Shown: positions 11,070 to 24,221 of the stretch, in pieces | Position numbering within the stretch: the first letter of the stretch is position 1 | Layout of the letters: every line of letters begins with the position of its first letter | NCBI GenBank assembly: GCA_027946555.1 | Contig: JAPEVC010000018.1 | Coordinates: 124,001-188,000, forward strand | Direction of reading: 5' to 3' | Source of the DNA: Gnomoniopsis sp. IMI 355080 | Taxonomy: Eukaryota > Ascomycota > Sordariomycetes > Diaporthales > Gnomoniaceae | Length of the DNA stretch: 64,000 nucleotides | Notes under the pieces: generated by a model | Seen by the model: the letters and a program-made list of their open reading frames with translations, nothing else | The model's database searches: none | Told to the model about the DNA's origin: nothing | Translations under genes and position numbers: made by a program

Positions 11070-12380
11070 GTTGACTGATAGGAGAGGTAATTATTGAGTT
11101 CAGAATGCTCTGTGAAATATACAGGGCAAAAGAGGAAGGCGGAAGAATCAATATTTTGCTTCAGAGTGAGGGCAACAAAGGAGTGTCGACCGTAGCAACT
11201 CCCGAGGTCATCGTCACGGCTTCACAGCAGAATACCTTCCTCTTTATAGCTCGAGATTCCAACCATACAACGGTGCATCCGTTTTAGGATTGCTATACTC
11301 TCGGTGATGTTGACTCCGTACTCCGCGTGACTTCCACAGTCGCGCAACTGCTCTCAGCGAAAAAACGAGCTTGTGTCCTTGGGCAACTGCCCAGGAAACA
11401 GGCAACTTTTACTATATTTCCTCACAAGCGCTGTGTTGATGCTTGGCAACTTATAACTCATCTGGTTTACACATAGCAAAATATATAAGCCGAAGCGCAA
11501 AGCACGGACTCGGTCATATACTATAGCTTGGCGGATCGGCCTATCAACCCGCCCTACGTCACGTTCTCGCGATGTGTACTCTGAAGTCGGACATTATCAA
11601 TCTCAATCTTCTGAGAGCTTGATGGCCTCCGGCATCGATGCAATCATTCGGTATAGTGTATCTTGTCAGAATTTGCATCATGAAGCTCGAGGTCCTACTG
11701 TTGCCTGCGCAAAAAGAATAAGCAAAACACGATTTGCCTTGCCCGCGGTGTTCTTGGTCCTCTATAGTGTTAAAGGTCTGTTTGGATGTTCTATAACTTA
11801 CCGAGTCATATGACAGTGGATAGCAACGCATATTAATATCAGTCTTCTTAATGGAACATAATCAATCGTTCCAAACTAACATTGTGGCTTACCTCGCTCT
11901 CTTACCAGATAGGCCCTACCTAGACATCCCGCCAGCATATTTCTCCGACTGTTCAATATTCGCTGTGGAGGCCGCTCAATCAATCATGCTATACTCCCTT
12001 TGTGGTAGATACCCATCTCCAATTTACCTAGTTGGGCTGACAGGGCACTTTCTGCATCGTTGTAGGTCTACCTAGGTAGATTGCCGACTACTTAGGAGAT
12101 TTCAAGTCAAAGTATGATAGTGTAGTTGGCCGATTGCGGTGCTTGGACAGCCAGGTCATTATGATAATCTATTAATTGTACGAATCACCCGAACAGTGTT
12201 GCAGAGAATGGTACAAGTACCGAGCAACGGCTTTTGTCTACCCAGGTAATTGTATAAATGGGAAGTCAACATCTATGGTCTCTGACCTTTTGTTTGTCAT
12301 CAATCATCCGCCCAATTGGGTAAATCCGGCCTATCTCAGTAAAACCACATCTATCACCTCCACTTATGCCTCATCACTGA
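11070..12380. other. intergenic region upstream of LPMO, one palindrome
   Basis: The right-hand side of the LPMO gene (its upstream region) and the 3' flank of the amino-acid transporter lie here. The 14-bp perfect palindrome TCTACCTAGGTAGA is at 12067-12080. Short open frames show no family feature and are not called. Confidence 0.45.
12067..12080. repeat. perfect 14-bp palindrome TCTACCTAGGTAGA
   Basis: This self-complementary element shares the TACCTAGGTA core with those at 1122, 9773 and 59595. It lies in gene-free sequence. Confidence 0.6.
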
Positions 12381-14001
12381 TCAGCCAACCAATGTTGCGC
12401 TATTGTCTGCGCACGAGAAGGCTGTCCCAACGTTTCCGGCCTTAAGCTGAGCCACGATATTGGCTATGTTGGCGTATGTTCCTCCAACGGTAATGAACAG
12501 ACCCAGGAGCAGAATCCCGACGTGGAGCCACCATAGAGCTTGTTGTCCGATGCCTCCCTTACGGTAGTCGCGATGCAGAGAGAACCAGAGGAAAGGCGGT
12601 AAGCACACACCTAATGGAGCGAAGCCCAATGATCCGATCAGAGACACGAGGCTTGTGTAGAATGGAATTGCCTCAGCCAGGAGCCAACCCATGAGTCCAC
12701 ACCCACTGGTACAGGCCAGCCACACTGCCCAATGTGTGATTGTATTGTCCGTCAGGTGGTGACTTCCGCGTAGAAAGCGCACGAACAAGCTCTTGGCTGG
12801 AACATGAACAGAGATCATCCCCACGGCTATGAGTCCTGGCAGGGCTACTCCGTAGGCGATAATTTTGATCTTGTCTCCTGCACTGCCAAGAGAGGGGGAT
12901 GTCACCCACTTCCCGCAGTAGGCGTAAACCACGGTCGCTAAAGAAAGATATGCCGAGGTGACAAAGGCTTCGCAAACCCAGAGACTTTTGAAGAAGTCGT
13001 TCGGCCGCCGCATTTCGCTAATCAGGGGCAGATATCCACAAGTATTGGAGGAGGAACTATATATAGCGACACAAGCCGCCCAAAACTGAACAAAGGTTGT
13101 GCCTGAAGGAGGAAATTCCTGGAAGCCAAGCTCGAAAGGGCCGATTTGTGGTGCTGCAGCTGGTCGGTCGCGGACGGCGACCGCGATGACCACGATCAAA
13201 ACCGATATTATCGCAGAAAAGAACCCGACATATAATATATTTCCCAACCCATGAATTTTGCGTATGGACCCTGTTGCAATGCAAATTATGGCAGCGACGA
13301 GATTGAACACCACTGTACAAGTGCCGTGGCTGCTGAATGCGTTGAATGCAGTGCTGATGGCGAGCACGCCGAGTCCAATGCACAGTAACCAAGAAACAAG
13401 GTAGACCACTTCAGCCACTTCTCTTGTGACTCGCGCCCATAGCTTGCTGCCACTCAGATCGAAGGTTACGATCTCAGCAGCATCAACGATCGAATGCAGA
13501 CTCGGGTGAGCTAGCTTGAACTTTCCCTGTGGTTTCTTTGTCAATGAAAATTCCATGAATAATTGTGAGCTGATACGAAGCGCCCAGAAGCGCTTCAGAG
13601 GATGTTTTCACTTGGAATCAATTGAAGTGGCACATGAATACCAGCTACTTAGGAAGGCTTTCATGGGGATATGAAGTAGGAAGTAGATAGCAGCACAGAC
13701 TGGCACGTACTTGAACGTAGGCTAGATACGTATTGACAGCTCCCCAAACCACAATGGAGATGCAACCGGGCACAGCACCCAAAAAGTACATTGCTGAAGG
13801 CATAGACAGGACGCCGGTCGCAAATGTCTGCTTGATCAAGAACGTGGATGCTCGGATCCAGCCCACTGTTCTGAAGTCGACCTCGCCGCCACCAAATACC
13901 TCGGATTCCTGATGTTCATTCTCTTTGGTGACGGTACCAATCTCAAAATCGGCTTCTCTCGAGGGCGAGGAATCGATCACCTCTTTCTTTGGAATGTCCA
14001 T
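12381..14001 (-). CDS. AAAP-family amino-acid transporter
   Basis: Exons 13711-14001 and 12381-13526 with a 184-bp intron (GTACGT donor, CCACAG acceptor) join as AYVQ|GKFKL and give 478 aa. The N-terminal tail is charged, then FGGGEVDFRTVGW leads into TM1 with FLIKQTFATGVLSMPSAMY, the signature of the fungal transmembrane amino-acid transporter group (Pfam Aa_trans; Neurospora mtr-like). About eleven hydrophobic segments follow. PLISEMRRPNDFFKSLW in the central part matches the conserved loop of this family. The predicted role is proton-coupled uptake or vacuolar exchange of neutral or aromatic amino acids; the substrate is not readable. The intron is long for this window, and a small extra exon inside it cannot be excluded, but the frame is continuous as modelled. 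Confidence 0.85.
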
Positions 14002-14628
14002 GATGGAAATTGATTGCTTGAAATCTCAAGAATAAAGCTATAGTTTGACATTGCTTTCCTTTCCAAGATCCAACGGGTCATCAGGATTGTGAAATGTATT
14101 ATAACCAAAAAAAAGCAATCCAGCATATCTTGCCTGGACGCTGCCCTATTGATCTACCTGATATCTCCCATCGCTGTAGCAGTAACCCGAACTACAAAAG
14201 CACACTATCTCAGATACGGATAAGTTGCCCAAAGAATATTACAAGGCACTCGCATCCAGTAGCAAAAACCCCAAACTTGGACAATAGATAAGGTATGCTT
14301 TCCATGGATGTGTAGATTATAGACCTGGAGATAAGAATGGGAGATAAGACGACGAAGGGCCGACGGCTATATTTGCCCAAAGAACATATAGTAAATACGG
14401 TAGGTTTAATCATGGGCAGAATTGTGGAGCTAGGCCTGTTCTCACACCGAAGATTTCACGATATGCAGAGATGAAGCTTGCTCAGTAATCTTAGGACGTG
14501 GACTTTATAATCAGATGCAGAAAGTATTCTATTGTCTTACAGTCTAGACTCTACATGTTGAAAAATCCTTCATCACACTTACCTGTACTTACCGAAGAGG
14601 ACCAGCCTTCTTGGGATGTGCAAAGTTA
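14002..14628. other. intergenic region, AT-rich, no gene seen
   Basis: Upstream flank of the amino-acid transporter and 3' flank of the small Cys-rich gene. Nothing further recognised. Confidence 0.4.
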
Positions 14629-15036
14629 TCACTTACTAGGAGAGGTGTCAGTGGAGGATGGGTTGCCAGAGCTGTTGTCAGTGTTGGACGTAGTGGTGGA
14701 GCGGGAGCTGCTGCGAGCGCGAGAGATGGCACGAGCCCGGATGTCCCGTGCAGCTTCAGAAAGCCGCAACATGGACACAGTGGTGCTTGAGGTCTCGTAT
14801 TTCTCTTGACGGAACTGGCATTGGGGGCAGATCTCGCCAACCTGGACGAATCCCTGGGGCTCTTGCCAGCAGTGCAAGCGGACTCTCTTGTTGGGGATGG
14901 CCACACGGATTGGTACGACCGGGTTCCCACCCTGAGTAGCGAACAGCTGAGCATAGGCAATGGGGCAGAAGCCGTCAGGGCACGCATGAACGTCCTCGTG
15001 CCCGCACGTGAACTCGATGGTCGTAGTTCCACACAT
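14629..15036 (-). CDS. small Cys-rich hypothetical protein (135 aa)
   Basis: I do not recognise the family. The frame starts MCGTTTIEFTCGHEDVHACP and has Cys at about residues 2, 11, 19 and 24, a single Cys in LHCWQ and a CPQCQF pair near residues 70-73, with His12 beside Cys11. The spacing could build one or two zinc sites but fits no named finger. The C-terminal third is Ser/Thr/Arg-rich and looks disordered (RARSSSRSTTTS). There is no signal peptide or membrane segment. A GTAAGT directly upstream of the start, with an AG just before the ATG, hints at an intron in the 5' leader. Similar Cys-poor-tailed small proteins are common lineage-restricted genes in filamentous fungi. Confidence rests on codon structure and Cys pattern only. 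Confidence 0.55.
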   Translation of the reverse strand: MCGTTTIEFTCGHEDVHACPDGFCPIAYAQLFATQGGNPVVPIRVAIPNKRVRLHCWQEPQGFVQVGEICPQCQFRQEKYETSSTTVSMLRLSEAARDIRARAISRARSSSRSTTTSNTDNSSGNPSSTDTSPSK

Positions 15037-16325
15037 CTTGTCGACTGTCTCCCAAAACCCTGAGGAACACTTGAACTAAAGTCACTGTACTTACCTTCCA
15101 AGGTCTGGATGGCAAGGAGAAAGACCAGCTTTCTCTCAGGTGACTTGAGAACTGGCAAGAATTTGCAAATAGCTTATCAAAAGCACTTGAGCAAATTCGT
15201 CAGTGTCTTGTAGTTCAGTTCCGATCAGGAGGTGTCTGGGTCGTGAATAGAGACCGGCTTCTACTCTCAAGACGGGTTGGCTGATGAGCGGGAGAGAAGA
15301 ACCAAAACAATGGAAAGAGGTAACTTAGAGATTATATAGACTCCATTCCATCTCTGCTGTAGCAAGACAATCATATTGTTCCCGAGTTGGTGTGGATGCC
15401 GCTGTTGCATTCCTCAAAGGCCAATGTGCAAGTCAAAGGCATTGTTGCAATACAAGGAGGATTTACTACAATTTGCTTCGAAAGGCTTCGGCGTAGACAT
15501 TTCCATGAGATAAAGAAGCAAGGTCATTGAATAGCACCACAAAGACAGCAATGGCATTGTATGGAGACAGTCGAAAGGGAATGAGTACCGGGTAATAGTG
15601 GCTCGGCGCGGGCCTGGCGAAAGGCCAGCAAATTCAAGACCAAGTCTATATGGGCCCAAAATGGAAGAAACTTCGACAAAGCATGGGCACTCAAAAGGCA
15701 GTATATGGAACTTTCATTGATGCGTTACTTGACAGAACCACTAGCTATGGCTCGTAGCCTTGAATCTTGATGCTGAATGACATGATGTCTCCAGACATTC
15801 AATATCACGGACATGGTCTTGACTGTGACCTAAGCGTAAATGCAGTACCTGGACTATATGGTACTAGATTCTCTACCAGATATAGAAGGTATTTGCACAA
15901 GGCAATCTGAGATTGACGGCTAGGAAATGGGTTGAGGGGTTCAGAACGAGGACGTTCGGCAGAGCAAATATGAATAATCGAAAATTTTGAAACTGTGACG
16001 AACCAAATGGTATGTCGAGAGGCAGAGTGCAGTCGGCGTGTTTGTCAAAGCTGTGCCTCGTAAGCAAGTCTTGAATATTGAGTTACAGCAACACATTAAC
16101 AACGAGCATTCCGTTCCTCTGCGTTGTTCGATACGAACAATTTCGGGTAACTTGAACATGTTCAATCAGTGCTAATGTGACCATGTTTGTGGATAACACG
16201 CACCCCAGTGCTGCGACCGTAGACGCCGAAATCCCTTCCCAGTGCCAAACAAACCTTCACGCCAAACAGGCTTCTAAAGCAACAAATACAAGATACTCAT
16301 GTACTGTCTGGGGACCAGAGCCAGC
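15037..16325. other. intergenic region, no gene seen
   Basis: A 1.3-kb stretch between the small Cys-rich gene and the end of MRC1. Short open frames on both strands have no signal peptide, motif or splice partner that I could support. Confidence 0.4.
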
Positions 16326-19300
16326 CTATTCAAATTTTCCCTTCCCAAACAAGCCCCCGACGGCCTTGCCCCGACCTTCTACCGCCTTGAACTTCCTCTC
16401 CTCCCTCCTTTTCTCAGCTTCGACCATTTTCGCACGCCGATCCGTCCCTCGCGCAAGGTAGCTGATCCCGCTCCTCTTACCCGCATTCTTCTTGATTTTG
16501 GCCTCGTCGCCAAACCCGCCGCCGCTGCCGTTCGCCGGAGCAGACCCACCAGCCGAGTTGCCGTTGCTGATCAGCGAGTTCGTCGTTGCCTTGCGCAGCA
16601 GCGCAGGCACCTTGAAACCGCCATTCGAGGCACTACTAGAAGGCGCAGCAAAGGCCATCCGGCCTCCGCTAGTGGTGGACGACGCGTTCGATGAGCCCTG
16701 CCGCTTGAGGCTGATGCGGTCCACCACTGGCCCGCTGCGGCGCGGGTTGCGTGGCTGGGCGTTCTCCTTGTTGGATGACGAGCCTTCGCCATCGCTCTCG
16801 CTGTCGGAGCCAAAGTCTGTGGCAGAAATGACCGTGTTGCTACTAGGATCGTCGAGGAGGCTTGACAAGGTTTCGCGGATCTCACCGAGCGTGGCGGGTC
16901 TGCGATCGGTCTTGATTCTACGCTCGTTCGCTGGCGCTCGCTTCGGCGGGGCCGCCATACTGCCACCAACGACAGGAGCAGCAGGCTGACTGTCAGGTAC
17001 AGTCACGGTGTTTTCCTGAGATTCGCCCTGACTGTCAGACTGAGGCTGCGGCTCAGGCTCGAAGAGGAAGTCCATCTCCTCGTCACTGCCATGGTCCTCG
17101 ATCGTCCGCAGGAATGCTTGGTTGCGCGGGTTCTCCGCGACCTTGGATATGCGCTCGTCTGTGAACAAAGCCTTCTGCATCTTGGCGAACTGCCGGCGCT
17201 TCATGCGACGACGTGCTTCGCCGCCATCGTCGGAGTCGGAGAGGTCATAATCTGCACCACGCTTGCGGCGGAGCATGCCGCGCGTGATGTCGTGGAACAG
17301 CTTGTCGGTTTGCTTGGCGTCTTCTGCGCGTTCGCGTTCGCTGTATAGTTGCTCGTTAGTGTACTGTTTGATTGGAAAAGAATTGTAATGGGACTTACGC
17401 GTGGAGGGCTGATATCTTGAGCTCGTCGTCATTATTACCCTGTGTCTGATCATCGATCATCTCCTGGACATCGGTGTCGTCGTCATCACTGTCCTCGCCA
17501 TCGACACCACCAAGACCAGCGTATTCGTCCTCTGATTCCTCAGCCTGCTCATGGACCATCTCCTTGGCCTTGCTCTTCTTCTTATCAAACTCCTCTCTAG
17601 CCTTCCGCTTCTTTTCGATAGCTGCAGCATCCTTCATGACACTGAATACACTAGGTTTGCTGCTGGTATCAAATTCGTCCTCATCTTCCGTGTCCGAGGT
17701 GATGATGGCCTTGCGGCGAATGCGACTTCGCTTCTGCATAAGAGGAGACTCATGAGGCATCTCTTCGTCGACCTCACTGGTACTGCGGATGACAGTGTCC
17801 ACAGTTGACTGAGGAGGTTCGACAAACCTCTCCTTGAGCGGCGTCCAGTCCTGGAAACCACCATCCTGGGTAGGCTCCATGTATTGTGATGCCTGACTGG
17901 GCAGATCATCCCTGAGAAGGCTGTCTAGCCCATGTGTCTGCGACTGGCTGAAGTCCAATCGAACCTGTGTTTCGCTCTGAGTTGCGGGCATAGTCTGGCT
18001 ATCGAGCACCATGCCATCTGTCGAGTCGGTGGGGTTCTGCGAATACTGCGAGTCTGGGAATTGGTCAAACGTCGGCATCGGCTGCGATGGCGAACTGGCG
18101 TCGAGCGGGCCCACTTGACTGTCGTCCATGGTTCCAGCGAATATTTGAGTCAGGCCAAGACCAGCGGGACCGCCGGCATCCACGGGCAAGCCAGGAATGA
18201 AGGTCTTTGCGGCGGACCGAAGGACCGAGGTGGGCATTGAGGGTGAGGCGCTGTTGTTCGGACGAGGTGTGAAGTCGGTGATGGCCTGAGCGGACGTTGG
18301 CCTGGGCGTGAAACTGATGGAGTGCGTCTTCAGCGGCTTAGGAGTCGCCTCGACTTCCATGTCATCCTCGTCATCAATGAGTGCGAGCGGCTGTTTGGGG
18401 CGACGGGCTGATACAAAGGCTGGAGCATCATCCTCATCTTGACCCCAGCGATGCTTCTCTTCCTCCTCATCGGGATCAACCCAGGACTGCTCAGTGTCAG
18501 AATCCGCATCCTCGCTGCCTGAGCCCTCGCCTGCGACTTCGTCAACGACATTCTGGGCGGCAGAAGTTTTCGTTGGCGTTTTCTCGGCAACAGCTTTGAC
18601 AGCTTGTTCCTCTTGCCCCTCATCCCTCTCTTCATCATCGCCATCAATGATCATGCCTTCTGCTTCAGCATCATCTTCTTCCTCGGAACCGGACAGCTCT
18701 ACCTCGGCCTCATCCTCGTCGCCAGTATCTGCAGTGACCTCATTCTCCACATAATCATCGTCTTCACTTCCACTGTCATCCCAAGCCAGTGGATCATCAC
18801 CTCTGGCCTTCTTCTCGGCCTTCGCTTCACTTCTCTCGCGATCCATGATTTCCTCCGCCTCACGCCTCGCACGTGCAACCATGTCTTCAATGGCCTCACG
18901 GTCTCTTTGGCGCTCCTCCTCAGTTTGTATGTGAATGCCTCTGGATTTGAGCATCTCCAAGCGACGCTCACGCTCGAGCTTAGCCTGCTCGCGGGCGCGC
19001 TGCTGAAGCTGGGCTTGGAGTTCGCCGAGCGTCATGGCTTTCTTGTCTGTCTTCTTATAGGCCTTGCGTTCGGGTGAATCAAGGTGGGCAAGCTGGCGTT
19101 GCAAGCGGAGGGACTTTGATTCCCGGTCTTTGTTCTTTGGGATGCGGTCCAGTATAGCGTCGAACTTGGTCCTCTTCGGATTGACGATGACGAGCTCGTC
19201 TTCGTCGTCAGAGCCGAGCGAGACGCGATTAGCCTGGATCGAGGGCATTTTGACTCGGACCTGGCGCTTTGGAGCAGGCTTTGTCAAGATTTTGTCCTCG

Positions 19301-20709
19301 GGGGTTGGTGTGGTGGCTCTGCCTTTGCCTTTATCCAGCGGCTTGCGTGCAAAAGCTTGAATATCCATGAAGTCGGGGAGTTCTGCATCATCATCAAGCT
19401 CCACCCCCGCCATGGTCGCCGTGCTTGTGGAGACAGTAGCAGCACCAGTTTGTGATGCCACACCACTCATGTCCTTGCCCAAAACATCCTCCACCCTCGC
19501 AGGAGGTGAACTCGGGGGCGTGCTTGTATCCTGCATCTCCGCATCCGTGCTCTTTGCTGATATTGGCGTCTGCGGTCTGCTTGAGCTCTTCTCCTTTGTC
19601 GGTGCACTGCCACTAGGCTTAAAGTTGAATCGTTCAAACAGTCTAGACTTTGCGATCTTTTTCTTCGTCTTGGCCTCGTGAGCGAGCTGCATGGAGCGTT
19701 GCATGCGCTGCGTTTCGCGATTCATCTCCTCGATGGCCTTCTTGCTAGCCTTCCGCGAAGGTCGGCTTTTCTGTCTCTGGGTGAGCTGACGGCCACCCTC
19801 GTCATCGGTGATATCGGAGACATTGTCATCATTGTCTTGGCCGAGGTCCTCCAGTACTTTTGCGCGGGATAATCTCTGCTTCTCCTCCTCCTCAGCCTCG
19901 CGAGCGAGACGCTCCTTCCGCTTCTTCTCCACAAGGGCTTTGAAGCGGTCGCTCCTCAAAGTGGGCAGGTCGAGGTCACTATCAGATTCTGCCGCTGAGG
20001 TCTCCTGGGCTGAGGGAGGAGATCTGACCGGGGTAACGAAAAGACCGGGAGAAGAGGCCTTCTGAGGGGTTGTGGCGGTGGGTTCTGGAGTCTGGCTCTG
20101 TAGTTGCCTTGGTTTGAATCTCCTCCGTACGAGGATGTCCTCATCTTCATCATCGTCCGCCATTTCAACGTCACCAGCGTCTTCCGCATGCTGTTCAGGA
20201 GCCGTCGTCCTGCTGGGTGATTTTGTGTTGCGCTCCACCATGGAACCCTTTCCAGAGTCATCCTGACCCATCATACGTGCAGCAAAGCGACCCCGCGGTC
20301 GCAGTATGTCATCCTCGTCGTCACTATCCGCTTTCTCGCTCGTCCCCGTCATCTCTACATCCTGCTTGGATGTGCTCTTCTGCAGAAGCTTTTTTACGCG
20401 TTCTCTCGCGTTATCTGCCTGTTCGGATGCCCCTCCCTGCATGTGTGCCGCTAGTGAACCTCTGGGGCGGGGAACATCGTTCTCATTATCGGAAGCATGG
20501 CCAGACGTGTCGCTGTCGTGGTCGTTAGTAGACGAGGCTTGGCGTGGTAGTTTCGGCTTCTTGAAAGTGGTCTCGGGCTTGTCTCCCTCCGAGTCGCTGT
20601 CTACCGTCGCGAGTAATTTTTTTAGTCTTGCTTGCGGTGACAGAGCAAATCGATCTGGACTGGCAGCGCTCCGGGCCGGGGAGGATGTGGACGGCTGTGA
20701 CGAAGCCAT
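16326..20709 (-). CDS. MRC1: MRC1/claspin, replication checkpoint mediator
   Basis: Two exons, 17399-20709 and 16326-17340, with a 58-bp intron (GTAAGT donor, ACTAAC branch site, ATACAG acceptor); 1441 aa. Mrc1 travels with the replication fork, couples the Cdc45-Mcm-GINS helicase to DNA polymerase epsilon, and passes the Mec1/ATR signal to the effector kinase. Seen: a very acidic, low-complexity N-terminal half, many SQ/TQ sites grouped near the middle (for example DSQYSQ, DSQTMPATQSETQ, FSQSQT) as expected for an ATR-substrate cluster, and the MRC1-like domain with EYAGLGGVDGEDSDD running into KLFHDITRGMLRRKRGADY and FAKMQKALFTDERI across the intron. The tail is Ser/Arg-rich and ends in LFGKGKFE. 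Its length is similar to that of other filamentous fungal Mrc1 proteins. No disruption is seen. Confidence 0.9.
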
Positions 20710-21619
20710 ATTGGATGTATGGGTAAGAGAATACCGCTATGCTGAACTCCAATAAATCAGATTACAACAAAATATCATGAAAGGAACATATTTTGGTCAA
20801 TTGGGGATTTTGCTCGTGGAAATGGACAGTGGTTGGAGCAGAAGTGAAAGTATAAGTTGAGGGTTTGTGGATACCTCACAGACGCGCCTCGGTGTAAGTC
20901 CACGCGAACCCCTGCACCGCGTTAGGTACGTATCGATAAGATGAGCATGCAGCCAGGGCAGCTAGCTGTCTGTGTATATAAGATTTCACAGCAGAACAGG
21001 AAGCTTGATGCATTGACATATGATAGGGCACCTAAAATTTCAAAGTCAAGAATGAATTGTCCATTTCAAGTTTTGAATTATTTTTCAAAGTGAGCTCTGT
21101 GAAGGAAGACGCAGTATACACTACAAATGAAGCCTCTTTGCAACGACCTCAGTATTCCTAGATCTACCCTCTGTTACCTGTTAGACTTCCCAAAATAAAT
21201 TAAACAAAAGATAGACCCGCAAGTTGATGGCTTCGACGAGAGACAATCCGGATCAGGCTTCACTCCAGGCCCAGGAATAGATCTCGATCGCAGAATAGCC
21301 TTCCCAATGCACTCAACCATGCCAGCTAGACACACCTGAACTTTTTTTTTTTGAATGAGCCGAATGCTGCACACCCTGGGGTATCGTCCATAAAGCAGTT
21401 TTGACCTGACCCTCGCCCGCAGGCGGCAAACCTGAACGCCGAACGATCCTGAAACTAGATCGTGCATCGAAACGGACCTTGTACAACCGACAAGACAACT
21501 CCTTCGCCTCCTGCGCCGTATATAAACCCAATGAAAACGCCGAAGCCGCACCTGACGAACCTTTTCATAATGGTCTGCTTGAAGTGCACCACAAGCTGGT
21601 GTTTCAACCTGATAGGCCG
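20710..21619. other. intergenic region between MRC1 start and ADA1 end
   Basis: Contains the upstream region of MRC1. Open frames at 21174-21742 are on the strand opposite to, or overlap, the ADA1 3' end and lack support. Confidence 0.4.
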
Positions 21620-23173
21620 TCATGCAATTGCCAATGCAGATTCAAGGGCGGCATCACAGGCATCCTGGTCTTCATCGTCCGCGCCGGCCCAAAAGTAGTC
21701 CGCGTCAATATCCATCTCGTCTTGCGGCAACCCGTTGGGTAGCTGCATTTGTTTACCCTTGTCAACGCCAGCCATTGGTGCATCATCATCGCGATCCTTG
21801 ACGGATCTTTTCTCAAATCCATCCAAGAAGCTGTGGTTCTCGAGGTGCTCCAGCTCACCATCGCGATACTTGCTCGTCACGCTCCTGACGAAGACCGGGA
21901 ATTGGGCCGTGCCACAATCTGCAATGTCGAGTGCCAGGTGTAAGTCGCCCATGCTCAGCGGACCTCTCTCACTTGCCGCTTTCGACTCGATCGGCAACAA
22001 GCCACACTTGTCCCGTGTGATCTCGCCACGCTGGGCCGCGTCCTCCTCCTGCGACAGCAGCTTTTTATACTTGTGGGTTTGTACCCAACTTGACCCGCTT
22101 CCGAACCCTGCACTACCAGATTCGCCGGGCCCGTTGCTTCGAGTGCGACTGAAAATCGATGTCAGGAACTCCTTGACATAGTTTTCAGTAGCAGCTGAGA
22201 CTAATTGGGCCGCGTCGGGGGCGGTAGACTCCAGACCGGCTTCGTAGCAATACGGCAGCATACGTGACTCGATGTAGCCCGTTTCGGGGAATTCTCCGGA
22301 TTCCAGTGCCAGAGGATTTAGGTACCGTTTCTTGATATCCTGTTCTCGACCTGATAAGATGGTCAATTAGTGGACTCATGCTTGACCTAGTGTCCAAATA
22401 CATACTCATATTGAGGCCGCTACTTGGACCGTTTTCTGGCTCAGCAAATTTAGGCCGTCTCGTTCTGTGATGGTGTTCCGTAAAGAGCTCCGCGAGAGAA
22501 TAATGTGGGTCAATCTGCAAGACATTATGTTAGCACGTAAGGATGCTATGAGTCCCTTTAGCTTATGCTGGACTTTCCGAACGCACCTCATTCTGTTGTA
22601 GATCCTTAATCCTCCTTCGGTCCCGGCTGGGCAAATGCATGACCTCCCCCTTCAGCCTCCGCTCTGCTGCATCGCCAGACACAGGTTTGCTTCCCGCTCC
22701 AGCTGTAGGCTTGTCATTGGCACTGACCCATGGGGCAAGGCCCGGGTCAGGCATCTCGCGAGTGACATTGGCGTAGATGGCAGTAAGAAGCTGATTATGC
22801 ATATGCTCCTTGTCGCCTATGGGGGAGGCTATTATTGGGTCGATGATTTCGGAGAATTCGATCTGATTAAGTCGGCCTGTGCAAGAATTGTTAGAATGGC
22901 CACGGGACTTAGTCGCATTTGCTGGAATGAGTAATTACCGATGAGGAACTGTGACACCGAGTCCTTGTAGATGGTCCATTGTTCATTGCCAATGGCGGTC
23001 TTCAGGGCTGTATAGATGGGTTCAATGTCGATTCGAGCAGGGATGATTTGACTCGTCTTTATGGTTTTCGGGTTGGTAGAAGGGGTGGACACAGTGATGG
23101 TCTTTGAGGCCAGTACAGGTGTTGTCAGACTGCCAGCTGGCCGTGACAGCTCTGCTGGATTGATGTCGGGCAT
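21620..23173 (-). CDS. HFI1: SAGA complex subunit HFI1/ADA1
   Basis: Four exons (22939-23173, 22587-22876, 22406-22514, 21620-22350) sum to 1365 nt and give 454 aa. The rebuilt N-terminal region IDIEPIYTALKTAIGNEQW followed by YKDSVSQFLIGRLNQIEF, then HMHNQLLTAIYANVTRE and GLAPWVS, is the SAGA-Tad1 (Pfam Ada1) pattern. Hfi1/Ada1 carries a histone-fold, pairs with Spt7 and is needed for integrity of the SAGA histone acetyltransferase in the nucleus. The later part (YIESRMLPYCYEAGLE and LVSAATENYVKEFL) is consistent with the histone-fold region, and the C-terminus is acidic (DEDQDACDAALESALAIA). All six splice sites are GT..AG, and the third intron has a CACTAATTGAC branch-like site. The gene is head-to-head with GCP3 about 1 kb away. 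Confidence 0.87.
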
Positions 23174-24221
23174 TTTGACAGTGATCGGCCGGGGCGGGCG
23201 CGAGATGACGACGGACGAGTTGACGGGGGTGGTGAGGATATGGAGCGTGGGCAGCGGGGACGTCGCGTGCAGAGAAGATGCCTACCGCGACGCGGCGGGG
23301 ACAATCATTCAGGCATGTGACGAGAGCCCAGGACTATGCGATCATAATTCAAGGTTTGAATTGATGAATTATGTCGATGGTGGGGAGTAATGGATGTGAG
23401 CAGCTCGGGGCCGTTGATGGATTGACGTTGAATTTAGGTTGCGCTTCGCCTGGGAGGTCGCGACAGCAGGGACGGTGTTACCAGCCCCGGCCGAGGCTAG
23501 GCACATCCAGACACACCCTTACTATTAGTGAGCTACCTATGGCTGCCCACACAGGCGGCCCGATGCCACCAATTCAGAGAATGCAGTGGATTGACATATC
23601 ACAAACTCCATGGACTACTTGCCTCACCGTCCAGATTTAATTCTATACATTTGCCGGAGCTCTCCAGTCATCAAAGACCGAACAGTACATGCTTTGCTGC
23701 GGCTTCATGGTCCTGTTTTACATTAAACTAATACTGCAACTCCAACGATCAAGAAAGCTCGAACTTGGAGCGTAATCTGTACCTACGGAGACATATCTCG
23801 AAGAACTTGAGAAGTATACCTTTTGTTTTCAAGAAATAAAGTACTAATGTATTTACAGATCCCCGTGACTGATTGAATGTGTACTGTACATGCAAGGCTC
23901 TCGGTAGATCTTTCAAAAGAACCTGGATGTTGGCAGTCTGGATTTAATAGCTGAGATATCGACATTGGATTCCGGAATTCAGCCAATGGTTTTGTCCAGA
24001 GACACGTTGTTGCCAAGCACCTGATAAATTTCTGTATACCGTTTCGACAGCAGTGATTCTGATTTCTTTCAGTCGGTCCGCTCATGCTTCTGGGGCCTGT
24101 CTTTATATGCCGTGAGGCTGCGCGCATCATTTTGAGGTGGTAGGCATTGACCTTGTCTCCAGTCAGCCCCCCCCCCACCTGCTGGGCGCGTACCTTGGCA
24201 TAGTACGCCAGTCGCGTCAAC
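23174..24221. promoter_or_regulatory. shared upstream region of ADA1 (-) and GCP3 (+)
   Basis: A 1.05-kb gene-free stretch between two divergent core genes, so both promoters are expected here. A C-run lies near 24167-24176. No element was assigned. Confidence 0.35.

Noticed and set aside
17474..20755. Many plus-strand open frames across MRC1
   Set aside because: They are antisense shadows of the Ser/Asp/Glu-rich MRC1 frame, with unnatural Ser/Leu-rich composition.
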